Shown: positions 26,746-34,960 of the stretch, piece after piece
Position numbering within the stretch: the first letter of the stretch is position 1
Layout of the letters: each line of letters starts with the position of its first letter
DNA from: Candidatus Calescibacterium sp.
GTDB taxonomy: Bacteria > Calescibacteriota > Calescibacteriia > Calescibacteriales > Calescibacteriaceae
DNA: 64,000 nucleotides
Assembly: GCA_025060505.1 (NCBI GenBank)
Contig: JANXBU010000008.1
Coordinates: forward strand, 32,155 to 96,154
Direction of reading: 5' to 3'
Made by a program: the position numbers and the translations under genes
The notes under the pieces: generated by a model
What the model was told of the DNA's origin: nothing
Database searches by the model: none
Seen by the model: the letters and a program-made list of their open reading frames with translations, nothing else

Positions 26746-27341
26746 TTAATTTATCTCACTATGCCAGTTAATTATATCTCTCGGTAGGTTATTGAGCTCT
26801 TTTACTATACCTCCCAGCACAGTTTTATGAATTTTAGGTTCAAAGTTCTTTGGCATAAACTCAACCTTATTATTCACATATACTCCGTCGAGAAATAAGC
26901 TTGCAAGAAGTCTATTTTTAGAAGGCTTCTCATTAGTACCCCACTCACTTTCCCATTCATATGAACCGGACTTTTTACCTCTATCCGGTGTTACAAGAAC
27001 ATACTTTATTTTACGCATTAGTCTATAATAGACGGCATAGAAAAGAGTTTCTGTAAGTCTACCGTGCAGGCTGGTCTTACAACTTACTATACAGACAGGA
27101 TAAGAGAATTCCTTTGAATATACCACAATATCAGTATCTCCAGGTGGTAGAAACTACCCCTATAATATACTTCAATACACAAGATCCTGTAAAGCTCCGT
27201 ATTGATTGCCCTTGTGCTTTAGAGCTTCTACCTCATTATTACCCCCTAACTTGATAGTTTCTATATTATCATGGCCTTTCAGAGATTCAATTAAAAAATT
27301 GTAGATATAACTTTCCCAATCCTTACCACTTTTTGAAACAT
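26746..27341 (-). pseudogene. Decayed type II restriction endonuclease
   Basis: A good Shine-Dalgarno site precedes ATG 27341, but the frame soon fails: MFQK runs out of frame at an A5 tract (27330-27334), and one more base would restore SGKDWESYIYNFLIESLKG. Around 27152-27177 the frame meets TGA, TAG and TAG, or needs two compensating shifts to read EVYYRGS. The intact tail (126 codons) has PPGDTDIVVYSK, then the likely catalytic SCKTSLHGRLTET. A catalytic SxK with a downstream R and E is reminiscent of the Cfr10I/NgoMIV/BsaWI group that recognises CCGG cores; this is inference. It follows the methyltransferase relic by five bases. Confidence 0.75.
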
Positions 27342-27345
27342 CTGA

Positions 27346-28141
27346 TTACCTCCTTTTTATCTGATCCGGATTACTTTGTTGCAGATATAGTTCCTTTACA
27401 GTGCTCTGAATCCTTTGGTTTGCAATCTTACAATATTTCTCACTCATTTCTACTCTTATTGCTCTTCTGTTTAACTTCATTGCGGAAACAAGCGTGGTTC
27501 CGGAACCAACAAATGGATCAAGTATTAAGTCATCAATAAAAGAAAAGAGTTTTATACACCTTTTGGGAAGCTCCTTAGGGAACGCAGCCGGGTGCCCACA
27601 TTTTTTTGCTCTCTCCCGAAAAACTCCACAATCCATTGGTTCATTGCACAAATTCATCTTTTGTTATATCAGATATACCTTTTCTTTTCTTTCTCCATGT
27701 TTTTTTATAGAGAACGACTATAACCTCAACTGGAGCTATGACATACGGAGCCGCGGCACTGGGCCATGACCCCCATGCAGTTCTTCTTGATATGTTTCCT
27801 TCGTTCCAAATTATAGTAGAATGGTATCTAAAGCCTATCCTCTTGGCTACATACAGAACGTCTGCATACACACTTTACTATTCACCCTTGTTTTTATCTA
27901 AGAGAATGTTAAAACAAATTCTACCATCTTCTTTAAGAAGTCTGTAAGCTTTTGAGAGCCATTTTTCTGTAAATGACAAGTACTCCTCGTATTTCATCTT
28001 GTCTCTAAAATCTTCATATTCAATCCCAACATTATACGGCGGCGAGGTTATCAGAAGATCTATTGAATTCTCATCAAGTTCAACTCCTAAAAAGTCCCCA
28101 CATATAAGTTTTATACGATCGTTCAAAAAGGTATAATTCAC
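27346..28141 (-). pseudogene. Decayed DNA methyltransferase (beta class, probably N4-cytosine)
   Basis: Three adjoining segments on one strand form one methyltransferase. Segment one (28141-27878) has the catalytic motif TSPPYNVG and ends in consecutive in-frame TAG and TAA codons. Segment two continues in the same frame (VYADVLYVAKRIGFRYHST) to a TGA at 27641, where a Trp would fit (DEFVQ-stop-TNGLWSFSGE). A shift of frame in the GA repeat near 27608-27616 leads to segment three, with the SAM motif DPFVGSGTTLVSAM. The order IV before I is beta class, and TSPPY suits N4-cytosine methylation. At least three stops and one frameshift make it non-functional. Confidence 0.85.
27349..27355 (-). promoter_or_regulatory. 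Shine-Dalgarno of the dead restriction gene
   Basis: AAGGAGG on the minus strand, seven bases before ATG 27341. It overlaps the last codons of the methyltransferase relic, showing the two were once translationally coupled. Its survival suggests recent decay. Confidence 0.65.
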
Positions 28142-28236
28142 ATTATAAAGTATTAGTCAATCAATAAAAAGTTAAAGATTTTTTATAACATAAAATCACT
28201 CTCTGTTTAAAATTACGATTCATTTCTTCGCTAAAA

Positions 28237-30447
28237 TTAAGCCCCAAGAGAATTTCTCAAAGATTTTCTCCACAAATTGAAAAGTTCCGAGATTTTGAAA
28301 GAAAAAAGACCTTCAACTTCAAATATGTCATCATCAACTGTCTCACCTATTACCTGAAAAGTTATAGAATTCTTTGAACATAAAGATAAAAAATCCTGTA
28401 GTTTGTTTTTCTCAATAGAAACAATGTATAGAGGAAAAGCTTCTGAAAATATATAAAAATCCCACCTATCTTTTATAAAGTTCTTTGAAACTTTAAGTCC
28501 GCACAAATCTTTGCCAGAAAACTTACCAAACACAGCACTTTCAAACAGAGCTAGTACCAAACCTCCATCTGATACATCATGACAAGAAGAAACAATCTTG
28601 TTCTTGTTTATAAATCTCACAAAATTCATGAGCTTTTTCTCAAGCTCAAAATTCGGCTCAGGAATTTTCCCGCCAACCTTCTCAAAATTTACATACAGAT
28701 AAGCGCTCGCAGAGATCATAGGATAAATATCACCAATAGCAATAACAAATCTTCCGGGTTCAAAGTACGGTTTCTGAGGTTCAGAGAAAGGAAAAATTTC
28801 ACCTATGGTTCCAACAACAGGTGTTGGAGGTATTGATACACCATCGGTTTCATTGTAGAAACTAACATTTCCAGAAACAACAGGAATACCAAGCTCTTCA
28901 AGTGCCTTTTTCATTCCATCAACAGACAAAGCGAACTCCCACATAACCTCCTCATTTTCTGGATTACCAAAATTCAAATTGTCTGTTATTGCAAGCGGTT
29001 CAGCACCAACACAAGCTAAATTTCTACATCCTTCAAGAACAACAAGCATAGTACCTACATAAGGATCTGTGAAGCAGTAAAGAGGATTCCCATCAAGAGA
29101 TATTGCCAACCCTATGTCTTTCTGTTTCCCATACTCATCAAATTTTTCAAGGCTGTTGAGTCTCAAAACACCTGCATCGGCACCAGGGATGTAGTAGGTC
29201 TGCCCAAGAACTGTTGAGTCGTACTGTTCATAAATAAACTCCTTTGAAGCCAAAAGCGGAGAAGAGATCATCTTAATAAATGTTTCAGATGGATCAGGTG
29301 GTATAGGAAGTTTTTCCAAAGCAATATCCCTTAACGAATCAGACCAAACGGGCCGTCTCTTTGGTCTATCATACTTTGGAGCATTATCTATCAGAAATTT
29401 AAGTGGTACAGATAAAACTTTCTGAGCACCATCGAAAACTTCATAATTACCGGTATCTGTAAGTTCGCCGATTATCTCGCATTCAAGACCCCACTTTGAA
29501 AAAATATCTTTGATTTTCGGGAAATTTTCGCTATCTGCAACTATAAGCATTCTCTCTTGTGATTCAGAAAGCAAAAATTCTACTGGTTTGAGATTTTGCC
29601 TTTTTGGTATGCGAGATATATCAATTTTAGCTCCAAAACCACCCTTTGCTGCAACTTCTGTTGTAGAGTTCAATAGCCCAGCAGCACCCATATCTTGCAT
29701 AGCTATAACTCCAACCTTTTCAAGTGTCTCCAAAACAGCTTCAATTAAACACTTTTCTGCAAACGGATCTCCTATTTGAACAGATGGTCTCTTTTTCTTC
29801 TGATCTTGCTGTTCAAATGCTTCAGAGGCCATAACCGAACCACCAATTCCATCTGCTCCAGTTTTAGCTCCGCAATATATAATCACACCCTTTCTCTGAG
29901 GCTTACTTGAAACTGGTCTGATCCCCTCCGGAACAACTCCGACACACATAGCATTGACCAAAATATTATGGTTGAAAAACTTGTAAAAAAGAGTCTGTCC
30001 TCTTATAATAGGAACCCCTATTGAATTTCCGTAATCAGATATACCATCAACAACTCTTTCGCAAAGATACTTCATTCTTCCAGAGAGCTCACCAAAGCAA
30101 AGAAAATCAGCAAGAGCAACGGGCCTTGAACCAACACAAAGAACATCTCTCACTATACCACCAACACCGGTAGCTGCACCAGAGTATGGCTCTATGTAAG
30201 ATGGGTGATTGTGAGACTCTATCTTGAAAGCAACATAAGTTCCATCAGAGAGCCTGATTATCCCGGCATTCTCTCCAGGACCAAAGACAACTCTTTCTGA
30301 TTTTGTCGGAAGCTTCTGTAGATGAATTTTGGATGATTTATAAGAAGCGTGCTCGCTCCACAGTGCATCAAAGATGGAAAGTTCTATGTCACTCGGATCT
30401 CTTTGTAGAAAATTCTTTATTATCTCAATCTCAGACTTTGTAAGCAT
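28237..30447 (-). CDS. purL: Phosphoribosylformylglycinamidine synthase subunit II
   Basis: 736 residues, the small PurL that needs PurQ and PurS. Motifs include SEHASYKSSKIHL (active-site His), FKIESHNHPSYIEPYSGAAT, VQDMG-like IAMQDMGAAGLLNST and SCHDVSDGGLVLALFES. It converts FGAR to FGAM with ATP and ammonia from PurQ in purine synthesis. purQ and purS are not adjacent. It starts 11 bases after the trigger factor stop, and TATAAA ten bases before the ATG may give it a separate transcript. Confidence 0.95.
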   Translation of the reverse strand: MLTKSEIEIIKNFLQRDPSDIELSIFDALWSEHASYKSSKIHLQKLPTKSERVVFGPGENAGIIRLSDGTYVAFKIESHNHPSYIEPYSGAATGVGGIVRDVLCVGSRPVALADFLCFGELSGRMKYLCERVVDGISDYGNSIGVPIIRGQTLFYKFFNHNILVNAMCVGVVPEGIRPVSSKPQRKGVIIYCGAKTGADGIGGSVMASEAFEQQDQKKKRPSVQIGDPFAEKCLIEAVLETLEKVGVIAMQDMGAAGLLNSTTEVAAKGGFGAKIDISRIPKRQNLKPVEFLLSESQERMLIVADSENFPKIKDIFSKWGLECEIIGELTDTGNYEVFDGAQKVLSVPLKFLIDNAPKYDRPKRRPVWSDSLRDIALEKLPIPPDPSETFIKMISSPLLASKEFIYEQYDSTVLGQTYYIPGADAGVLRLNSLEKFDEYGKQKDIGLAISLDGNPLYCFTDPYVGTMLVVLEGCRNLACVGAEPLAITDNLNFGNPENEEVMWEFALSVDGMKKALEELGIPVVSGNVSFYNETDGVSIPPTPVVGTIGEIFPFSEPQKPYFEPGRFVIAIGDIYPMISASAYLYVNFEKVGGKIPEPNFELEKKLMNFVRFINKNKIVSSCHDVSDGGLVLALFESAVFGKFSGKDLCGLKVSKNFIKDRWDFYIFSEAFPLYIVSIEKNKLQDFLSLCSKNSITFQVIGETVDDDIFEVEGLFSFKISELFNLWRKSLRNSLGA

Positions 30448-30458
30448 TCTTTATTTAT

Positions 30459-31625
30459 TTATATCTCTATAAGTTCATAGATTTTCTGACGAGCCTTTTC
30501 AAATTTTATTCGGTCTTTTATATTCTCTCTTACTCCTCCGGTTAATTTATCTGCTCTGCCAACGCCCAACTCTTTTGAAATATATTCATCAACTTCTGTA
30601 TCAGATACCTCTATCTTCAAGTCCTCTATCAAATTTAGAAGTATAGAAAACTCTATGGCTTGGAATATAGCTAAGCTTTGCGCCTCTTCACGAGAGATTT
30701 CTCGCTCAGATGAAGAAACTCTTGATAAGTATGTTTCTATAAGACTAACTGGAACCTCAATCTTATTCTTTTCCTGAATCTTTCTTATAGCTTCAATGTA
30801 AAGCTGATCTTTTAACAACTTCTTTTTCATATCTTGTATCTTTTTTCTTGCATCCTCATACATCTCCTGTTCGCTGTTATAACCAAGAGTTCTTGATAAA
30901 TCCTCATCTGTTGGTAAAACTTTTTTCCTTATATCTTTAAGAGTTATTGAGACCTTTCTGTTGCCATTCACAACTATCTCTTTTCTTTCATTTTTTTTCA
31001 TTCCCAAAACAGTGTTTTTGAACCAATCCTCAGATTTTGCAATACTTATGAGCTCATCTTTTGCCCTACTTATAATTCTCTGGGTGGAAATGTCTTTTAC
31101 AGAAATATCAAAAACGCCAACTTCATCTTCTTCACCTTTTATCTCCTGTTTTTCAGAAACATCCAAAACTGCAGCTTTTTCACGTCTCGAATCTATATAT
31201 TGCTTCACCTCCTGGTCCGAAACTTCTAGCTTCATATCTTCATTGGCACCTTTTTTAAAATCTACATTAGTGTCTATCTTTTTTCTTGGAATCACCTCAA
31301 CATTCAAAGAAAATGAAATACTTCCATCAGATTCATTCCATATGAGATTAGTTATACGAGAAACAAAAATCCATTTATCCTTCTTGCTCGTTTCTTGATC
31401 TAGTATCTCCGAGATTTTTGCATTGACAGCTTTTGATTTTATCTCATCTTTATATCTTCTTTCAACAATATCAAGAGGAGCATTTCCTACTCTGAAACCA
31501 GGTATCTTGACGTCTTTAGCAAGATTTCTCAATTCTCTTTCATAAACTTCTTTGAACTCATCAAATTGTATCTTTCCTGAAATCTCAAATTTCCAATCAG
31601 AAATATTCTTGAAAGAAATCTCCAT
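30459..31625 (-). CDS. tig: Trigger factor
   Basis: 388 residues. The ribosome-binding N-domain is clear, with the signature region KIPGFRVGNAPLDIVERRY. The middle domain (about 150-240) is weakly conserved compared with a usual FKBP-type PPIase and may be inactive. The C-terminal helical arms include KKLLKDQLYIEAIRKIQEK and IEVPVSLIETYLSRVSS. It is a little shorter than E. coli trigger factor (432). It binds the ribosome exit tunnel and shields nascent chains. It lies 9 bases after rpmE and 11 before purL. Confidence 0.85.
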   Translation of the reverse strand: MEISFKNISDWKFEISGKIQFDEFKEVYERELRNLAKDVKIPGFRVGNAPLDIVERRYKDEIKSKAVNAKISEILDQETSKKDKWIFVSRITNLIWNESDGSISFSLNVEVIPRKKIDTNVDFKKGANEDMKLEVSDQEVKQYIDSRREKAAVLDVSEKQEIKGEEDEVGVFDISVKDISTQRIISRAKDELISIAKSEDWFKNTVLGMKKNERKEIVVNGNRKVSITLKDIRKKVLPTDEDLSRTLGYNSEQEMYEDARKKIQDMKKKLLKDQLYIEAIRKIQEKNKIEVPVSLIETYLSRVSSSEREISREEAQSLAIFQAIEFSILLNLIEDLKIEVSDTEVDEYISKELGVGRADKLTGGVRENIKDRIKFEKARQKIYELIEI

Positions 31626-31634
31626 GTTTGATAC

Positions 31635-31862
31635 CTACTTGTTCTTGTTCTGAATGAAGTCTCCGTACTTTTTCTTGAATTTTTCTACCTTACCGAACTT
31701 ATCTATAAGCTTTTCTTCCTCAGCTCCCTTATAGAATGGATGACATGCAGAACATATTTCAATTGAAAAATCAGAACCCTTTGTTGACCTTACCTCTATA
31801 ACATTACCACAAGCACATGTTATTCTTGTAACATTATAGTTCGGATGAATTCCTCTTTTCAT
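31635..31862 (-). CDS. rpmE: Ribosomal protein L31
   Basis: 75 residues. The zinc-ligand pattern is ITCACGNVIEVRSTKGS followed by IEICSACHPFYKG, as in zinc-binding (C+) L31. The C-terminal helix is basic. It is a 50S protein at the subunit interface. It shares a compact run with tig and purL; the AT-rich upstream region has no Shine-Dalgarno site. Confidence 0.93.
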   Translation of the reverse strand: MKRGIHPNYNVTRITCACGNVIEVRSTKGSDFSIEICSACHPFYKGAEEEKLIDKFGKVEKFKKKYGDFIQNKNK

Positions 31863-31913
31863 AATAGCTTCAAATTAAAAAAGCAAAAATCAAAAAGATA
31901 AAAAAACGGTTAT

Positions 31914-33170
31914 TTAAGACGCAAGAACTTTCATCATAACTTTCAGACCAACCTCCATTGTTTTCCAAGCTGGTCCAGCATGGAAAGGTTTGCAGTTTTT
32001 GAATCTCCACGGCAGATACATTCCGAGAAGTTTTTTACCCAATCTCCAGATCTTTGAAGATCCAACCTTGTACTGATCTATATCTGATTGTCTTACTTCA
32101 ACAGGTCTTTGTGGATCACCGGTAAGCTGAAGCGGAACCTGTGCGAAAGTTGCTTTATCAAACTGCTCCATAATGCACATACTAGTTGGAATAAACTCCG
32201 CAACAAATTCCTTCTTTTCTATGTCAGAATATATATGCTCAGCAACAGCATCTCCCTGCAAGAGAGCCAAAAATGCTTGCTTAACTGGGAAGTCTCCAAT
32301 ATCTCCAACAGCGTATATGTTAGGATAATCTACAAGCTGCCTTGTTGGTGTTTTTGTCGAAATAAAACCTCTTTCATCTGAGCGAAGTCCTTGAAGGTAA
32401 GTCGAAGCGTAATATGGTGGGAATGATATAAGAACATCAAAAGGAAGAGATTTTCCATTTCTGTATTTGACCTGATTTGATTCAACTTTATCAACAACAT
32501 ACTCATTGTAGCCTGTAATTTTCCTTCTCTCAAACTCGCTCGTTACAACCTGATGGAGCCTTGGGCCAAAAGCTTGAATGAATGTTTTTTCATAAGTTGA
32601 GTAAGTTATATTGACTTTATCTCTTACTCCTTTTTTTCGAAGATATGTATCCAGCATAAATACTATCTCATACAAAGGACCAGAACACTTGTTGTTTGGC
32701 GGAACTAAAAACAGAACTTCTCTGTGTTTTCCTCCCTTAGTATCTTCTACCAGACGATTTATAGAGTCTCTGAGCTTGAGCATCTCTTGTGGTGTCCATA
32801 TAGTATTTGCGTATTCACCAAGACCATCTACTTCCTCTGGTTTCATCTTTGCTCCCATTGCAAGAATAAGATAATCGTACTCAAAATACTTCCCATCTGC
32901 ATAAACCCTTTGCTTTGATGGATCAACACCTTCAACAGAAGCTTTGTGAAACTGCACTCCTAACCTTTTAGCAGAATCCAGAAATTGAAACATAAGATCC
33001 TTGGGATCCTTTCCAAAAGGAATATATATAGTGTTTGGCTTGAATAGAAAGTAATCTTTATCTGAAATCAGAGTTATATCGACTTTATCCTTGAGCTTGT
33101 ATTTCAGGTATGAAATTGCCTCCATTCCTCCAAACCCTGCCCCACAAACCACGACTTTTTTGTTTGCCAT
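31914..33170 (-). CDS. Sulfide:quinone oxidoreductase-like flavoprotein
   Basis: 418 residues. The N-terminal FAD motif is VVVCGAGFGGMEAI, with YDYLILAMGAKMKP and a second FAD contact YPNIYAVGDIGDFP. Cys162 in PNNKCSGP and Cys332 in TSMCIMEQF match the positions of the two redox cysteines of SQR. The C-terminus (AWKTMEVGLKVMMKVL) is an amphipathic helix suited to membrane attachment. It probably oxidises sulfide and passes electrons to quinone; a type II NADH dehydrogenase is the main alternative. It has one of the few strong Shine-Dalgarno sites. The gene stands between an unknown gene and rpmE. Confidence 0.75.
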   Translation of the reverse strand: MANKKVVVCGAGFGGMEAISYLKYKLKDKVDITLISDKDYFLFKPNTIYIPFGKDPKDLMFQFLDSAKRLGVQFHKASVEGVDPSKQRVYADGKYFEYDYLILAMGAKMKPEEVDGLGEYANTIWTPQEMLKLRDSINRLVEDTKGGKHREVLFLVPPNNKCSGPLYEIVFMLDTYLRKKGVRDKVNITYSTYEKTFIQAFGPRLHQVVTSEFERRKITGYNEYVVDKVESNQVKYRNGKSLPFDVLISFPPYYASTYLQGLRSDERGFISTKTPTRQLVDYPNIYAVGDIGDFPVKQAFLALLQGDAVAEHIYSDIEKKEFVAEFIPTSMCIMEQFDKATFAQVPLQLTGDPQRPVEVRQSDIDQYKVGSSKIWRLGKKLLGMYLPWRFKNCKPFHAGPAWKTMEVGLKVMMKVLAS

Positions 33171-33178
33171 GTTTTTTT

Positions 33179-33185
33179 ACCTCCC
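33179..33185 (-). promoter_or_regulatory. Strong Shine-Dalgarno site for the SQR-like gene
   Basis: GGGAGGT on the minus strand, eight bases before the ATG at 33170. It fixes the start at the residue before the FAD-binding strand. Confidence 0.8.
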
Positions 33186-33186
33186 A

Positions 33187-33192
33187 ATTATA
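33187..33192 (-). promoter_or_regulatory. -10-like box upstream of the SQR-like gene
   Basis: Perfect TATAAT on the minus strand directly before the Shine-Dalgarno site. If used, the leader would be only about ten bases and start in the Shine-Dalgarno itself, so the real promoter may lie further upstream. Confidence 0.3.
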
Positions 33193-33334
33193 GTTTGCCT
33201 GTTTCGCAGATGGTTGAAACAATTTCAAAAACAAAGAAATTAGTTCAAGTGATGTAATTTGCTAAAAACTGTCTTATTCTTTATAATTTTGTGACAAAAA
33301 CAATGAATTTCAAATAAGCAGAAAAATAAAGTTT

Positions 33335-33415
33335 CAAATGCGTTGCTGGAACTCAGAAGAATCAGAAATGCACAACGACTGCGGCTTCAAAGGAGAATAA
33401 AATGAATACAGAATT
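33335..33415. other. G+C-richer block in the spacer, candidate RNA or relic
   Basis: Between the SQR-like gene and the unknown gene (295 bases with no clear ORF) this stretch is visibly richer in G+C than the flanks. On the plus strand it ends with AAAGGAG and a six-codon frame (MNTEFG). On the minus strand two overlapping frames run through it without stops. I cannot assign it. Confidence 0.2.
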
Positions 33416-33465
33416 TGGATGAACTTTCACCACAAAAGAAAACCTAAAGGAATCCTAAGCAGAAG

Positions 33466-34212
33466 TTAGGCTGAAATTTTTACAGGGACAAAAAACGAGT
33501 TATAGGCTACAAGAACCTCGTTTACCGGTTTCATAGATAAAACTTTTGAAATTGGGTAAGTAATGTAGCTCAACTCTCTGAGAAGCGGATAAGATAGCTT
33601 TATGAGTATAGATAAAGGAACTTCTGGATAAAATCTCAGCCATCTTTTCTCAACTATGGTTTTAACCGCATCAATGAAAAGTAAAAGAAAAAGCGGAAGG
33701 TTTTTGCCCTCAGAAGACTTTTCCCACGCGTCTTTTATTGCCTTGAAGAACATGATGTTTGCTACCTTTATTGCTCCAACTGAGTCTCCGAGTTCATTTT
33801 TTCTTACCCAAGACTGAACATATTCATAAGCTCCTTGCAGGTTATCCACAAAAAGAAGTTCTGCAACTTTGTCTGTCCATTTTTCTTCTGGGTTCAACAA
33901 TATAGCCTCTGTGAATACTCCGTCTTTCTGCTTCTCAAAAGCAGCCCATATAACTCGATCTTCTTTCTTTGACAATATTATAGTAAAAAGATTTCCGTTC
34001 ACAAAATTAGAAAGTCTAATGGTCTTCATAACTTTATACATAAGTCTGGCATCTATCAGAACATCTAAAAAGAAAGGATGATACCAAACATCATCTAGCT
34101 TCTCACCTCTTGAGATTTTGCTACACTTCTGAACAAGATCCAACCAAGGTTCTTTGAAAGCTTTACCTGCCCATTCTTTTATTTCCTTTTCTTCTTGTGT
34201 TAAAGCAACCAT
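33466..34212 (-). CDS. Unknown 248-residue protein
   Basis: I do not recognise this protein. It has no signal peptide. It is mixed alpha/beta at first (NLFTIILSKKEDRVIWAAFE, DGVFTEAILLNPEE) and helical after about residue 110, with a moderately hydrophobic helix LPLFLLLFIDAVKTIVE (about 168-184) that could be buried or membrane-associated. The motif WYHPFFLDVLIDARLMYKVM near 43-62 is distinctive. It lies between an S4-less TlyA and the SQR-like gene on the same strand. An ORF of this length with sensible codon use and no frame breaks is very likely real. Confidence 0.75.
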   Translation of the reverse strand: MVALTQEEKEIKEWAGKAFKEPWLDLVQKCSKISRGEKLDDVWYHPFFLDVLIDARLMYKVMKTIRLSNFVNGNLFTIILSKKEDRVIWAAFEKQKDGVFTEAILLNPEEKWTDKVAELLFVDNLQGAYEYVQSWVRKNELGDSVGAIKVANIMFFKAIKDAWEKSSEGKNLPLFLLLFIDAVKTIVEKRWLRFYPEVPLSILIKLSYPLLRELSYITYPISKVLSMKPVNEVLVAYNSFFVPVKISA

Positions 34213-34272
34213 AAGTCTATTTTAAAGTATAAGAAAGTATTTGTCAGAAATTACAACTTGTATCTTGATTTT

Positions 34273-34917
34273 TTAGCTCTTTTTTTGCAAAATCTCAAAA
34301 GCTTCTTCAACTGTTCTTTCTATAATTAGATCATCTACAGTACTGCTATCTTTATCAAACCAAATGAAAAACTCGATATTTCCTTCTGCACCAAGTATTG
34401 AAGAAAAAGTCAAGCCTCTTACTACGAATATATCCGAAACATTCAAAATAACTTTCTTTATGGCAAGCTTCGCAATATTTCTGTTTTTAAGAACTCCCTT
34501 TTCAAGATACCTTCTTGGAACCTCAAAATTTGGCTTACATAGCAAAACTACCTCTTTGATGAAACTTATAGCTCTCAAAATGGGTATAGATGATGTAAAT
34601 GAAACATCAACTGTTGCAAATTCCGGAGTTTCATCAAACATATCTTTCGTTATATTTTTAGCGTCAACTCCTTCCATAACAACAACTTTGTCTCTCAAAG
34701 AAGTGTGGAGAAGATTTTTTCCTATATCCACACAGTAGATCTTTTTTGCCCCTTTTTCAAGAAGAAACTCCGTGAATCCCCCAGTTGAACATCCTATATC
34801 AACACAAACTTTACCTCGTGGATTGAACCCAAGCTTTTGATGTGCAAATTGTATTTTTATATATCCTCTACTTACCACACTTGGTAGTACGCATAGAGTG
34901 TATAAAGGAGATACCAA
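34273..34917 (-). CDS. TlyA-like rRNA methyltransferase lacking the S4 domain
   Basis: 214 residues from a TTG; a GTG at VVSRG is another option. The FtsJ-like methyltransferase domain matches TlyA: VVSRGYIKIQ, CVDIGCSTGGFTEFLL (SAM motif), ATVDVSFTSS, VLLCKPNFEVPR and IEFFIWF. TlyA methylates ribose of 16S and/or 23S rRNA in other bacteria. Normal TlyA starts with an S4 RNA-binding domain of about 60 residues. Only 43 bases separate this frame from the HDOD stop codon, so there is no room for S4. Truncation or a lineage-specific short form are both possible; the catalytic core looks intact. Confidence 0.78.
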   Translation of the reverse strand: MVSPLYTLCVLPSVVSRGYIKIQFAHQKLGFNPRGKVCVDIGCSTGGFTEFLLEKGAKKIYCVDIGKNLLHTSLRDKVVVMEGVDAKNITKDMFDETPEFATVDVSFTSSIPILRAISFIKEVVLLCKPNFEVPRRYLEKGVLKNRNIAKLAIKKVILNVSDIFVVRGLTFSSILGAEGNIEFFIWFDKDSSTVDDLIIERTVEEAFEILQKKS

Positions 34918-34960
34918 AATAATAAAGATATACGATCAGACAAGTTGAAAACTAAAGGTC

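Noticed and set aside
26746-28141. Programmed frameshifting or stop-codon readthrough to express the restriction-modification genes
   Set aside because: Several different stops and shifts occur in both genes without slippery sites or recoding signals, and TGA and TAA are ordinary stops in other genes. Decay is simpler.
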